This document shows positions 40,101 through 52,983 of a DNA stretch of 64,000 bases, one piece after another (within the stretch, counting starts at the first letter, position 1; every line of letters begins with the position of its first letter). Below the pieces are notes generated by a model, which was not told the origin of the DNA, searched no databases, and saw nothing but the letters and a program-made list of their open reading frames with translations. Location: positions 186,001 to 250,000 of the forward strand of contig CAWBNK010000002.1 in assembly GCA_963790065.1 (NCBI GenBank), read 5' to 3'. Both the position numbers and the translations under genes were made by a program. Origin of the DNA: Palsa-504 sp963790065. Lineage in GTDB: Bacteria; Actinomycetota; Actinomycetes; Streptosporangiales; Streptosporangiaceae.

Positions 40101-42171
40101 TCACCGCCGGCCGCCCGAGGGCACGTGCATGACCAGCACGGTGACGTCGTCGTCTTGATCGTGACCTGCGAGCATATGATCAACCAGGTACTCCAGCAGC
40201 CGTTCCGGGTGGCCGAGCACGCTGGAATCGGCGCGTGCGGCCACGGCCGCCAGCTCGTCGAGACCTGCGTCCAGACCACGATTCCTGTTCTCTACCAGCC
40301 CGTCGGAATAGAAGACCGCCGTGCTGCCGGGCCGCAGGTTGAACGGGTGCTGTTTTCTCGGGCTGGCCCAGCCGAGTGGGGTGCCCGCTTCTACACCGTC
40401 GAACCGCGGCGCGGTGCCCGCTTCTAGAACAAGAGCGGGCAGGTGCCCGGCATTCCCGAGCATGCCGTCGCCGGTCTCCGGGTCGATGACCAGATAGGCG
40501 ACGGTGGTGACCTGCTCCTCAGGCTCGGTGGCGCTGAACAGCCGGTCCAGGCCGCCCAGGACCGCGGCCGGGCGGGAGTCGGTCAGGGCCAGCGCGCGCA
40601 GCGCGTTGCGCACCCGCCCCATGCCGGCCGCGGCGGTGAGCCCTTTGCCCATGACGTCGCCGACCGCCACCGCCAGCCGCTGGTCGGCCAGCCGGAACGC
40701 GTCGTACCAGTCGCCGCCGATCTCCATGTTCTTGGCTACCGGCCGGTAGCTGGCCGCCAGGACCAGGCCGGGCAGGACGGGCAGGACGTCGGGCAGCAGG
40801 CTACGCTGCAGCGTCTCGGCCGTGGTGTGCTCCCGCTCGTACAGCCCGGCCCGCTCCACGGCCAGCGAGCACTGGCCGGCCAGCGCCTCCAGGAAGACCC
40901 GTTCCTCCTCGGTGATCCGCCGCGGGCGGCCGAATGAGAACCGCAGCGCGCCCAGCGGCGCGCCCGCGGCCAGCAGCGGCAGGCCTACCCAGGAACGCTC
41001 GTCGGAGTCGGCGGCCACCGTGGCCGGGTCGATGTCGAGCTCGCCCTCGAACTGCCTGCGCAGGTCGGCCGGGTCCTCGACCAGCACGGGGCGACGGGTC
41101 GCGATGGCCTTGGTCATCACGCTCGGGGACTCCAGGGTCAGCGGCCCGCCCGCCGAGTCGGGCGCGCCGACCATCCCGTCGTCGTTGACCACCCGCAGCC
41201 GGGCGCCGTCGGCCTCGAGCAGCGCCACGGCCGAGCGCAGCGCGCCGATCGCGGTCCGGCCCACCTCGGTGATGACCTCCACCACCTGCTCCACGGTGAG
41301 CGCCTCGGCCAGCATGGAGGTGGCCTGCTGCAGCCGCGCGGTGCGCAGCGCCGCGGCCGACAACTGCTCGGTCAGCCGGCCGCGCATCTCCTCGGCCTCG
41401 CGCTGGCTGGTCACGTCGGTGCTGGCGCCGACCCACTCGACGATCTTGCCGTCCCGCTCGATCGGCACCGCCCGCACGTCGTAGTGCCGGTACGAGCCGC
41501 CCTTGGTCCTGATCCGGTACCGGTCGTCGAAGACCTTGCCGGTCCGGACGCACTCACGCCAGTCGCGCTCGACCCGCTCCCGGTCCTCCGGGTGGATCGA
41601 GGCCAGCCAGCCGTGCCCGATGTACTCCTCGGCGCTCTGCCCGGTGATCCAGCGGAACTCGGGCGAGTCTTCCTTCATCGCGCCGTCGGGCGCCGCCACC
41701 CAGACCACCTGGGCCCCGCCCTGGACCAGCGAGCGGTAGCGCTCCTCGCTGCGCCTGATCTGCTCCTCGCCCGCGCGCCCGGCGCCCTCGAGCAGGGTGA
41801 GGCCCACACCGGCGATCGCCCCGGCCGCGTCGTGCAGCGGGAACCAGGAGGCGTCGGCGCTGGCCCCGGCTTCAGCCGCGGGGTAGCCGGGCTCTTGGAC
41901 CGGCGCGCCGTCGCCCAGCACCTTGCGCAGCGCGACCGCGGCCCGGGCCGCGGCGTCCTCGGGCCACAGGTCGGCGGGGAGCTTGCCGACGTGGTTCTGC
42001 TTCCGGCCGGCCGCAGATCCGCGCCAGGGCAGCATTCACCCAGCGGAAGCGCAGGTCGGGCCCGAACAGGGCCAAGCCGACAGGCGCCTCGCGCATCAGC
42101 ATGTCCACCAGAGCGGCCTGGGACGGATCACGTTGCCTGGGCACAGACGTCTCCATGCTCACGACGGACAC
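40101..42171 (-). pseudogene. PAS-PAS-GAF-PP2C (SpoIIE/RsbU-type) phosphatase, frameshifted in the first PAS domain
   Basis: The gene starts at GTG 42171 (SQAALVDMLMREAPVGLALFGPDLRFRWVNAALARICGR) and changes frame near 42010. There GGCCGGCCGG in the gene strand appears to have one GGCC unit too many; removing it gives ICGRKQNHVGKLPADLW and an uninterrupted protein of 688 residues. Further on are a PAS_3 domain (SPEFRWITGQSAEEYIGHGWLASIHPEDRERV), a GAF domain and a PP2C-type phosphatase with NMEIGGDWYDAF, GDVMGKG, GNAGHLPALV and FYSDGLVENR. Such phosphatases dephosphorylate anti-anti-sigma factors. An internal ATG at 42035 could still make PAS2-GAF-PP2C. It lies directly upstream of hrdB on the same strand. 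Confidence 0.82.
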
Positions 42172-42436
42172 CCGCTTGCCGCTCCGGGGCCAGCCGCTGG
42201 GAGGACTGCCATCGGCGGCTCCTTCCCCGGGGTCGTCGTTCCCGCAGCCAACCAGTTAAGCGTGCCACAGTCAGGCAATCGGTGCGGCCCGGAAAGCGGA
42301 TTCGCGGACAGCGAACGGCGATCTACCCCGCACGTCAGGATGGTCCGCGTGTCGCGTGTCGTTTATGAGGCGGAATTACAGCGGGCATGACACCGTAGCA
42401 TAGCGTCCGCATGTCCAGATCTGAGAGGCTATCAGG

Positions 42437-44065
42437 GTGAGCCCGCAAAGCCGTCGTAGCCAGCCCCCTTCAGGTCCGACCCCAGGCGGCTCAGGCGGCG
42501 GGCTGCGCGGAGGGGCCGCCCCGCCGCCGAACGCGCTGTTCGCCGAGATGCTCAAGGCGGCCCGTGAGCTGCTGGCCGTGCGCAGCCCGCTGGACGCGGA
42601 GCTCATGGTCAGCGAGCTGCTCGGCACCTGGTGGGGACAGCGCGGGACGAGATCGGGCCGCCGCCGCGCGGCCTCGGTCGAGCAGCTGGTCGGCGAGGGA
42701 CTGGTCGACTACGCGGCCGGCCAGCGCAGCCCGGCGGCGCTAGCGCTGCTGTCCGGCATCGCCTGCCTGGGCACCCCGCGGCAGGCGGCCAAGGCCGAGC
42801 GCGCCGCCCTGGACCTGATCGAGAACGGCGTGCCCTGCCCGGGCTGGGCCGAGCACCTGGGCGCGGTGACCTCCGCCGACTGCTACGTCAACCCGGACAC
42901 CCTGGGCGACCAGGACGAGGTCATCTGCACCTTCAGCTACGCCGGGGAAGAGCCGCACGCGCTGGTCACCGTGGTGGACTACAACGCCGACGGGATGATC
43001 CGCGACGGCTGGGTCACCTCGCGGGTGGACAAGCTGCTCGACCACTGCCGCGAGGCCAGCACCCAGCGCGGCGCCGAGGGCAAGTACGCCTTCCGGCAGC
43101 TGGACCCGGGCCAGGCCCGGCACATGCTGGAGACCGCGCTGACCACCACCGACGAGGCGACCGAGCCCGCGGTCAGCGAGTCCTTCCCCTCCTACCACGC
43201 GTTCATCCGGGCCCGGATCAGGGCCCTGCCGCCGCACCGCGGCCGCACGCTGGCCCTGACCGGGCCGCGCCGGCAGTCCTGGAGCAAGGACCGCCGGGCC
43301 ATGCTGGCCGCCGAGTTCCTGGCCTCCGACGAGGCGGAAGACCTGTCCGACCGGGGTTCGGCCTCGCACTGCGCCGACCGGATCATCGACTACGGCTGCG
43401 ACCGGGACTTCGGCCGCCCGCTGCGGATGAGCCCGGGCAAGGTGGAGATGTTCCTGCTGGGCTGGCTGCCGCGCAAGGTGATGCTGTCCTTCGCCGAGCA
43501 GGACGCCATGCCGCACGTGCTGGCCGCGTGGGTCCGCTGGGCGGGGCGCCGCCGCGGGCTGGATGAGGCGGTGGTGACCGAGACCCTGGAGTCCGTGTTC
43601 AACTCGATGGGCGTGTTCGCGCAGGCCTACCGGGACCCGGCGGAGTTCGGGCTGGACTACGTGCTGGTCCGGCGGCTGCTGCCGGACGGTGACCTGGAGG
43701 CCCTGCCGCGCCGCGCGTTCGCGTTCGGCGTGCTCGAGGGCTGGCATTCCGGCACCGACCTGAGCAGCCTGGACCCGGCTGACCCGCAGGACCGCCGGGC
43801 GCTGCTGGCCGCCGACCACGCCACCCCGGCCCCGGGCGGCGTCGGCCGGCACATCGAGCGGCACTTGGTGCTGGCCGACCGGCTGTGGCGCGGCGACCCG
43901 CCCGAGCTGTGGGAGGCGGCGCAGCGGCTGCTCGACGCCGGCCAGGACCGGCACCTGGTCCTGCACGCGCTGATGGCCGTGCTGGACCACACCAGCGGCG
44001 ACGAGGCCGCCCTGATCGCCGTCCTGCGCGAACTCGACGGCGACGAGCCCGAGGGGCCCCCGTGA
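42437..44065 (+). CDS. Conserved actinobacterial hypothetical protein, DUF1841-like C-terminus
   Basis: A 542-residue soluble protein without a family I can name with certainty. A Pro/Gly-rich N-terminus (to residue 32) precedes a helical domain (LFAEMLKAARELLAVRSPLDAELMVSELLGTWW). The middle contains VICTFSYAGEEPHALVTVVDYNADGMIRDGWV. The end, HIERHLVLADRLWRGDPPELWEAAQRLLDAGQDRHLVLHALMAVL, resembles the DUF1841 pattern. No catalytic motif or signal peptide is seen. Start GTG 42437. It is divergent from the phosphatase gene (265-base gap, no other gene seen); its 3' end is followed by a degenerate tandem copy. Confidence 0.7.
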   Translation: MSPQSRRSQPPSGPTPGGSGGGLRGGAAPPPNALFAEMLKAARELLAVRSPLDAELMVSELLGTWWGQRGTRSGRRRAASVEQLVGEGLVDYAAGQRSPAALALLSGIACLGTPRQAAKAERAALDLIENGVPCPGWAEHLGAVTSADCYVNPDTLGDQDEVICTFSYAGEEPHALVTVVDYNADGMIRDGWVTSRVDKLLDHCREASTQRGAEGKYAFRQLDPGQARHMLETALTTTDEATEPAVSESFPSYHAFIRARIRALPPHRGRTLALTGPRRQSWSKDRRAMLAAEFLASDEAEDLSDRGSASHCADRIIDYGCDRDFGRPLRMSPGKVEMFLLGWLPRKVMLSFAEQDAMPHVLAAWVRWAGRRRGLDEAVVTETLESVFNSMGVFAQAYRDPAEFGLDYVLVRRLLPDGDLEALPRRAFAFGVLEGWHSGTDLSSLDPADPQDRRALLAADHATPAPGGVGRHIERHLVLADRLWRGDPPELWEAAQRLLDAGQDRHLVLHALMAVLDHTSGDEAALIAVLRELDGDEPEGPP

Positions 44066-44150
44066 GCCAAAGGGCTCGCCGCCGTCTGGACTGAGGAGCC
44101 CGGGGCCCCGCGAGCCAAAGGCGCGCGGCGCTGCCTGGACTGACGAGCGA
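44050..44150 (+). repeat. Degenerate tandem duplication of the 3' end of the preceding gene
   Basis: A block including the stop (CCCCCGTGAGCCAAAGGGC ... CTGGACTGAGGAGC) is followed after about 48 bases by CCCCGCGAGCCAAAGGCGC ... CTGGACTGACGAGC. Copies differ at several places but keep GAGCCAAAGG and CTGGACTGA. Confidence 0.65.
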
Positions 44151-44217
44151 GGAACGAGCGAGGAGGGAAGCAAGCGCCTTAAAAGCGCGCCGGAGGCGAG
44201 TGGGGAAACAGAGCACC

Positions 44218-44231
44218 ACGGACCGTTCGGC
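44218..44231 (+). repeat. Copy 4 of the ACGGNCCGTTCGGC dispersed element
   Basis: Intergenic copy, extended as AGCACCACGGACCGTTCGGC, just beyond the 3' end of the SRPBCC gene. Confidence 0.8.
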
Positions 44232-44249
44232 ATATTCAGAGGTCTGGCC

Positions 44250-44648
44250 TCAGCCGGCGGGGACGGCGGCGGCTTCGACGTTGTCGAAGGTAGCCTCGAG
44301 GGTCAGGTCGTGAGCTGGCTCGATCCGCTCGCGCCAGATCGCCTCGTACTTGCCGGTCGCGTGGCCCTCGACCGTGTGCCGCAGCACGGTCGCGCCCGCC
44401 GCGGGCTCGAGCTCGAACCAGTGCTCCAGCCGCAGGCCGACGGGCTCGAGCACGCGGAACGCGCGGGTCGCACCCGGGCGGTCGAACTCTTCCCAGACCA
44501 TCATCCCGGCCTGGTAGGTGCGGTTGCCTCGCGGCCGGGGAGCGGGACCGAACTGCGTGGGCCAGATGCGCCCGAAGTCCGCGATGAGAGCGGCGATCCG
44601 CCCGGGCGGCGCCGCGACCGTCCGCTCGTGCACGTTCCTGACCTTCAT
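44250..44648 (-). CDS. SRPBCC-fold (polyketide cyclase/START-like) protein
   Basis: A 132-residue helix-grip protein (VRNVHERTVAAPPGRIAALIADFGRIWP, VWEEFDRPGATRAFRVLEPVGLRLEHWFELEP, TVLRHTVEGHATGKYEAIWRERIEP). This fold binds hydrophobic ligands; no catalytic residues are assigned. ATG 44648 is preferred since GGAAGGG lies upstream, over the open frame to 44690. A perfect ATACG-N4-CGTAT operator lies 12 bases before the start, so the gene is probably repressed by an ArsR/TetR-type regulator not found next to it. Confidence 0.8.
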   Translation of the reverse strand: MKVRNVHERTVAAPPGRIAALIADFGRIWPTQFGPAPRPRGNRTYQAGMMVWEEFDRPGATRAFRVLEPVGLRLEHWFELEPAAGATVLRHTVEGHATGKYEAIWRERIEPAHDLTLEATFDNVEAAAVPAG

Positions 44649-44660
44649 GAGAGCCCTTCC

Positions 44661-44674
44661 ATACGCCACCGTAT
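44661..44674. promoter_or_regulatory. Palindromic operator ATACG-CCAC-CGTAT before the SRPBCC gene
   Basis: A perfect 5+5 inverted repeat with a 4-base spacer that overlaps a TATA-like -10 on the minus strand (CTATAC). The position fits a repressor site. Confidence 0.6.
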
Positions 44675-44705
44675 AGAAGAACTCTAGCACCGGGGGTGAG
44701 GGCGT

Positions 44706-48344
<3,639 letters not shown>

Positions 48345-48350
48345 CCGGGG

Positions 48351-50804
48351 TTAGCCCTGGTCGGACACCGTCGTGGGGACGAGGTCGCGGTAGGCGGTCT
48401 CGAGGTCGGCGGCGGTCACCGTGGTCAGGTCCTCGGCGGTGGCCTGCTCGCCCAGGCTCACCACCCGGACGTCGCGGCAGGCGCAGGCCCGCTCGAACAG
48501 GGACCGGGCGAACCGGCCGTTGCCCAGCTCGTCGATCCGGCCGGCCTCGCAGGCGTGCCGGAAGATGCTGCCCAGCACCTCGATCGCTCCGGGGTCGAAG
48601 GAGTCCCCGGCCTGTTCGGCCAGCAGCTTGGCGATCCGGACCAGGTCATCGGGCTGGTAGCTGGGGAACGTGACCCGGGTGCTGAACCGCGAGGCCAGGC
48701 CCGGGTTGCTGCGCAGGAACCTGTCCATGTCGTCCGGGTAGCCGGCCAGCACGATGACCAGCCGGTCGCGGTCGTCCTCGGCCCGCTTGAGCAGGGTCTG
48801 GACCGCCTCGGAGCCGAACGCGTCGCCGCCGGAGTACCCGTCGTTGTGCAGCGAGTACGCCTCGTCGATGAACAGCACGCCGCCCATGGCCGAGTCGATC
48901 AGCTTGCCCGTCTTGATCGCGGTCGAGCCGAGATGCTCGCCCACCAGGTCGGCCCGGTGGGCCTCCACCACCTCGGGCCTGACCAGCAGCCCGAGCGCGG
49001 CGAAGATGCGCCCCAGGATGCGCGCCACCGTGGTCTTGCCGGTGCCGGGCGGGCCGGTGAACACGAAGTGCCGGGCTGGCGGCTGGCTGGCCAGGCCGTG
49101 CGTGTCGCGCAGCCGGGCCACCCGCAGCTGGGCGGCGATGGCACGGACCTGCTGCTTGACCGGCTCCAGGCCGATCAGCTCGTCGAGCTCGGCGATTGCG
49201 CCCTCGACCGTGGGGGTGTCCTCGTAGCCGCGCAGCCTGCTGGTGAGCTCGGTGAAGGCCTGCTGCAGGTCTTTGCCGCGGATCGTGATCAGGTCTTCCC
49301 TGGCCGGCTCGACCGGGCCGCTCATCACCCGCACATCGCGGGCCTGGCCCGCCTTCTCCAGCAGGCTGCGGACGAACCGGCCGTTGCCGAGGTCGTCGGC
49401 CATCCGGCGGCGGCCGACCTCCTCCAGCGTGCGCCACAGCACCGGCCGGGCGTCCGGGTCGAGCATCTCGCCCCGGCGGTCCAGCGCCGCCTCGGACAGG
49501 GACAGCATCTCCGTCGGGGTATAGCTGGGGAACTTCAGCCGGGTAGCGAAGCGGGAGGCCAGGCCGGGGTTGGAGGCCAGGAACGTCTCCATCTGCTTCT
49601 CGTAGCCGGCCAGGATGATGATCAGGTCCTCGCGGTTGTCCTCGGCCCGCTTGAGCAGGGTCTGGACGGCCTCCACGCCGAACCGGTCGCTCTGTCCGTC
49701 ACCCTCATTGACCAGGCTGTAGGCCTCATCGATGAACAGCACCCCGCCCAGGGCGCTGTCGACGAGCTCGTTGGTCTTGATCGCGGTCGCGCCCAGGTAC
49801 TCGCCGACCAGGTCGGCCCGGTGCGCCTCGACCACCTCGGGCATCTCCAGCAGGCCGAACGCGTAGAAGATCTTGGCCAGCACCCGGGCCACGGTGGTCT
49901 TGCCGGTGCCGGGCGGGCCCAGGAAGACGAAATGCCGCATCGGCTTGTCGGTGGTAACGCCGGCCACGGCCCGCCGCCGGGCGGCCTCGATGGAGGCGGC
50001 GATCGAGCGGACCTGCTCCTTGACCGGGGTCAGCCCGATCATCGCGTCCAGTTCGGCCATGGCGTCCTCGACCGAGATCTGCGGACGCGGCCGCGGCGCG
50101 GTGGCCTGGTGGTCGCGGCCGGCGTGCTCGGCGTAGGGCAGCGCGGCGGACTGGGCCCCGTGGGCCCGTACGCCGCCGTGGCCGGGGGCGCCGCCGAACC
50201 GTCCGCCCGGGTGCGCCTGGTTAGGCGGGGTGGGCGCGCCCGCGGGGCCGGCCAGCGGGCCGAGCCTCCGGGTCTGGCCGGCTCCGTCCGGGCCGTACAT
50301 CCGCACGTCCTGCACGTCCTTGGCCAGCCGCCAGCCGAGGATGGCCAGCGCGACCAGGATGGCGGCGATGACGCCGATCAGCGGCTGATGCGGCCAGTAC
50401 CTGAGCAGCACGAAACCGGTCGGCAGCGACCAGAGCATGGCCCAGGCCGTGGTGCGGCACGGAACATGGGAGCGGGATAGCCGGCCGGTGCCGGCCGCCC
50501 AGGCCACGGCGAACGGCAGGATGGCCAGCGGGATGGTCCACACCCGGAACACATGGAAGGCCACCCAGACCGGGAAGACCCAGGTAGCGGTGGCGTAAGC
50601 GGCGGCCCGGCCGGGCCGCCGCTGGACCACGGCGACGGCGGAGGTCAGCAGGGTGAACGGCAGGATGAACGGCCACAGGCAGACGGCGGCGGCCGCCATG
50701 ACGATCTTGATCAGCAGGGGCGCCTTGGCGAACCAGCGCATGATCCGGGCGGGCCAGGTGGGCTTGTCTCGCGCGGCGGGCTGGGCCCTGTCGTTTGGCA
50801 GCAT
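48351..50804 (-). CDS. Membrane-anchored tandem CbxX/SpoVK-type AAA ATPase
   Basis: An 817-residue protein. Residues 20-165 hold about four to six hydrophobic helices (LIKIVMAAAAVCLWPFILPFTLLTSAVAV, PLIGVIAAILVALAILGW), then a Gly/Pro/His-rich linker. Two CbbX-like AAA modules follow, with Walker A GPPGTGKTT near residues 296 and 584, each followed by GGVLFIDEAYSL and NPGLASRF. Soluble relatives include CbbX (Rubisco activase) and the EccA ATPase of type VII secretion; here both modules keep all ATPase residues. The membrane part makes secretion or membrane-complex remodelling a reasonable guess. No ESX genes are nearby. It precedes hyuA-hyuB by six bases. Confidence 0.88.
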   Translation of the reverse strand: MLPNDRAQPAARDKPTWPARIMRWFAKAPLLIKIVMAAAAVCLWPFILPFTLLTSAVAVVQRRPGRAAAYATATWVFPVWVAFHVFRVWTIPLAILPFAVAWAAGTGRLSRSHVPCRTTAWAMLWSLPTGFVLLRYWPHQPLIGVIAAILVALAILGWRLAKDVQDVRMYGPDGAGQTRRLGPLAGPAGAPTPPNQAHPGGRFGGAPGHGGVRAHGAQSAALPYAEHAGRDHQATAPRPRPQISVEDAMAELDAMIGLTPVKEQVRSIAASIEAARRRAVAGVTTDKPMRHFVFLGPPGTGKTTVARVLAKIFYAFGLLEMPEVVEAHRADLVGEYLGATAIKTNELVDSALGGVLFIDEAYSLVNEGDGQSDRFGVEAVQTLLKRAEDNREDLIIILAGYEKQMETFLASNPGLASRFATRLKFPSYTPTEMLSLSEAALDRRGEMLDPDARPVLWRTLEEVGRRRMADDLGNGRFVRSLLEKAGQARDVRVMSGPVEPAREDLITIRGKDLQQAFTELTSRLRGYEDTPTVEGAIAELDELIGLEPVKQQVRAIAAQLRVARLRDTHGLASQPPARHFVFTGPPGTGKTTVARILGRIFAALGLLVRPEVVEAHRADLVGEHLGSTAIKTGKLIDSAMGGVLFIDEAYSLHNDGYSGGDAFGSEAVQTLLKRAEDDRDRLVIVLAGYPDDMDRFLRSNPGLASRFSTRVTFPSYQPDDLVRIAKLLAEQAGDSFDPGAIEVLGSIFRHACEAGRIDELGNGRFARSLFERACACRDVRVVSLGEQATAEDLTTVTAADLETAYRDLVPTTVSDQG

Positions 50805-51015
50805 CTCGCTTCCTTGCCCCTAGTCCTGCCTCGCAGCCAGGCCGTGCAGCCTCGCCGGCGGCCCGGCGACAGGTCGCCTGGCACGCAGCACCCGCACCCG
50901 GTTGCCGGACAGTCGTATGTCCTTGTATAGCGCATCACCCCCGATCGTGACAGCACGCACGTCGATACTGTCGGTGAAAATAGTCACGGGTCGTCCGGAA
51001 CCGGACCTCGTGGGG

Positions 51016-51031
51016 AACGATAGTTATCGTT
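51016..51031. promoter_or_regulatory. Perfect palindrome AACGATA-GT-TATCGTT before the amidohydrolase gene
   Basis: A 16-base perfect inverted repeat 70 bases upstream of ATG 51102, in the only A/T-rich part of the 297-base gap between the AAA ATPase and amidohydrolase genes. It is a likely TetR- or GntR-type operator. Nothing else is clear in the gap. Confidence 0.6.
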
Positions 51032-51101
51032 ACGAACACGGCATATCCGGCGTCACGCTTGGCGCCGTGCTTGCGTCGCGCTGACCAGCAGAGGGGGGTT
51101 C

Positions 51102-52343
51102 ATGCACAGGATCGAAGCCGACCTGCTCATCCCGGGGAAGGGCGATCCGGTCCGGGACGGCGTGGTCATCCTGGACGGGCCGCGGATCGGCTACGCCGGA
51201 CCGGCCGCCTCGGCGCCGCCCGCGGTGCCCGGCGTGCCGGTGTCGCGGGCGGCAACGGTGATGCCGGGACTGTGGGACTGCCACGGGCATTTCCTCGGGA
51301 CCAGGACCTTTGACCTGGGGCGGCTGGTACTCGAACCGCTGGCGCTGCGGGGGGCGCGGTCGGCGCGGGACCTGCGGGCCGCGCTGGACGCGGGCGTCAC
51401 GTCGGTGCGCGAGGTGGGCGGGCTCGGCGTGGAACTGGCCCGGGCCGTCGCCGAGGGGGTGCTCGACGGGCCGTCGATCTACGCCGCGGGCGCGATCTTG
51501 TCCACCACCGGCGGGCACGGTGACCTGCATGCGTACCCGCTGGAATGGATGGTTTCCTGGGCCGGTCACGCCGGCACGATGCGGCTGGCCGACGGGCCGG
51601 ACGACTGCGCCCGGGCGGTCCGGGAACAGCTGCGGCGCAACGCCAAGGTGATCAAGGTGTGCGCCTCGGGCGGGGTCCTGTCCGAGGTCGACGACCCGAT
51701 CCACCAGCAGTTCACGCTGGCCGAGCTGCGGGCCATCGTCGAGGTGGCGGGGCTGGCCGACCGGGTCGTGGCCGCGCACTGCCACGGCAAGCCCGGCATC
51801 ATGGCCGCGCTGCAGGCCGGCGTGCGCACCATCGAGCACGGCACCTACCTGGACGACGAATGCTGTGACGCGATGCGCGAGACCGGCGCGATCCTGGTCC
51901 CGACCCGGACGATCGTCGAGGACATCCTGGCCAACAAGGACGACGTGCCGGACTACGCGCTGGTCAAGCTCGAGACGATCGCCGACATCCACGCGCAGGC
52001 CGTGACCCGCGCCCACGAGCGCGGTGTCACCATCGCCATGGGCACGGACATCGGCCTGACCGGCCCGGACCTGCCGAACTCCTGGGGCCAGAACGGGTCG
52101 GAGCCCAGGTACCTGGTCAAGCTGGGCCTGACCCCGCTGGAGGCGATCGAGGCCAGCACGGCCACCGGCCCGCTCACGCTGGGCCCGCAGGCCCCACTCA
52201 GCGGCCAGCTGGCCGATGGCTACGACGCCGACGTGATCACGCTGGACGCCGATCCGCTGGCCGGCATCGGCGTGCTGGCCGACCCGGACCACGTCACCGG
52301 GGTGTGGACCAGGGGCCGGGCGGTCAAGGGCGCGGCGGCGTAG
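51102..52343 (+). CDS. Imidazolonepropionase-like amidohydrolase
   Basis: A 413-residue metallo-hydrolase. The metal ligands are DCHGHF, the Lys in VIKVCASGG (probably carboxylated), AAHCHG and TIEHGTY, and the catalytic Asp is in GTDIG. It ends with the usual beta-sandwich closure (ADGYDADVITLDADPLAG, VWTRGRAVKG). Relatives include Xaa-Pro dipeptidase-like and carboxypeptidase-like amidohydrolases; the substrate is not known. ATG has GAGGGGGG nearby. It differs clearly from the amidohydrolase at 12868. A palindromic operator at 51016 suggests inducible expression. Confidence 0.9.
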   Translation: MHRIEADLLIPGKGDPVRDGVVILDGPRIGYAGPAASAPPAVPGVPVSRAATVMPGLWDCHGHFLGTRTFDLGRLVLEPLALRGARSARDLRAALDAGVTSVREVGGLGVELARAVAEGVLDGPSIYAAGAILSTTGGHGDLHAYPLEWMVSWAGHAGTMRLADGPDDCARAVREQLRRNAKVIKVCASGGVLSEVDDPIHQQFTLAELRAIVEVAGLADRVVAAHCHGKPGIMAALQAGVRTIEHGTYLDDECCDAMRETGAILVPTRTIVEDILANKDDVPDYALVKLETIADIHAQAVTRAHERGVTIAMGTDIGLTGPDLPNSWGQNGSEPRYLVKLGLTPLEAIEASTATGPLTLGPQAPLSGQLADGYDADVITLDADPLAGIGVLADPDHVTGVWTRGRAVKGAAA

Positions 52344-52417
52344 CCCTGTCCAGATAGCTCGCCATCCGGTTGAGCAAGCCGACGGCGCAGGACGAGAACG
52401 GCGTGCCCGCGCCGGCC

Positions 52418-52906
52418 TCAGACGCGCAGGGTGAGGTCCAGCTCGTCGTGCAGCGGGATGCCGTAGTCGCCCACCCGCGGGATCTCCGGCTTCTGCTGCC
52501 GGGCCCGGTCGACCGCGCCGGGCCTCAGCTCGGCCAGCCGGAAGCCGCGGCGCTGGTAGAACCGGAGCGCGTCCACGTTGTCGTTGGTAGTGGTCAAGCG
52601 GATCTCGCGGCAGCCGAACCGCCGGGCCTTGCCCACCGCGGCCTCGATGAGCTGGGTCCCGATCCCGGCGCGCCGGTCGATGGCGTTGAGCGTGACGATC
52701 TCGAGCGTGCCCTCCAGCACCTGGTAGGTGAGCAACCCGGTGATCCGGCTGGCCCGCTCGGCGATGAAGGCGGGCAGTTCGGCGGGCCGGAAAGTGGTGC
52801 CGTGCACCGCGACGATCTCCGAGCCCCACAGCTCGGCCACGAGCCAGGCGAGCATGGGGCGGTCGGCGTCGCTTACCGGCCTGATCCTGGTCTCCGGCTC
52901 GTTCAC
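52418..52906 (-). CDS. GNAT-family N-acetyltransferase
   Basis: A 162-residue acetyltransferase with the GNAT core (ITGLLTYQVLEGTLEIVTLNAIDRRAGIGTQLIEAAVGKARRFGC), where RRAGIG is the acetyl-CoA pyrophosphate loop, and the terminal NDNVDALRFYQRRGFRL. The acceptor is unknown. Start GTG 52906. It is monocistronic, converging on the amidohydrolase and divergent from the DoxX gene. Confidence 0.88.
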   Translation of the reverse strand: MNEPETRIRPVSDADRPMLAWLVAELWGSEIVAVHGTTFRPAELPAFIAERASRITGLLTYQVLEGTLEIVTLNAIDRRAGIGTQLIEAAVGKARRFGCREIRLTTTNDNVDALRFYQRRGFRLAELRPGAVDRARQQKPEIPRVGDYGIPLHDELDLTLRV

Positions 52907-52983
52907 CCCGCCATTATGGCCTCCGCTCGCGGTCGGTGAGGGCGCGTGAGGTTAGAGGGTGGGTCTAGGGGCAGAGGCGGTGA

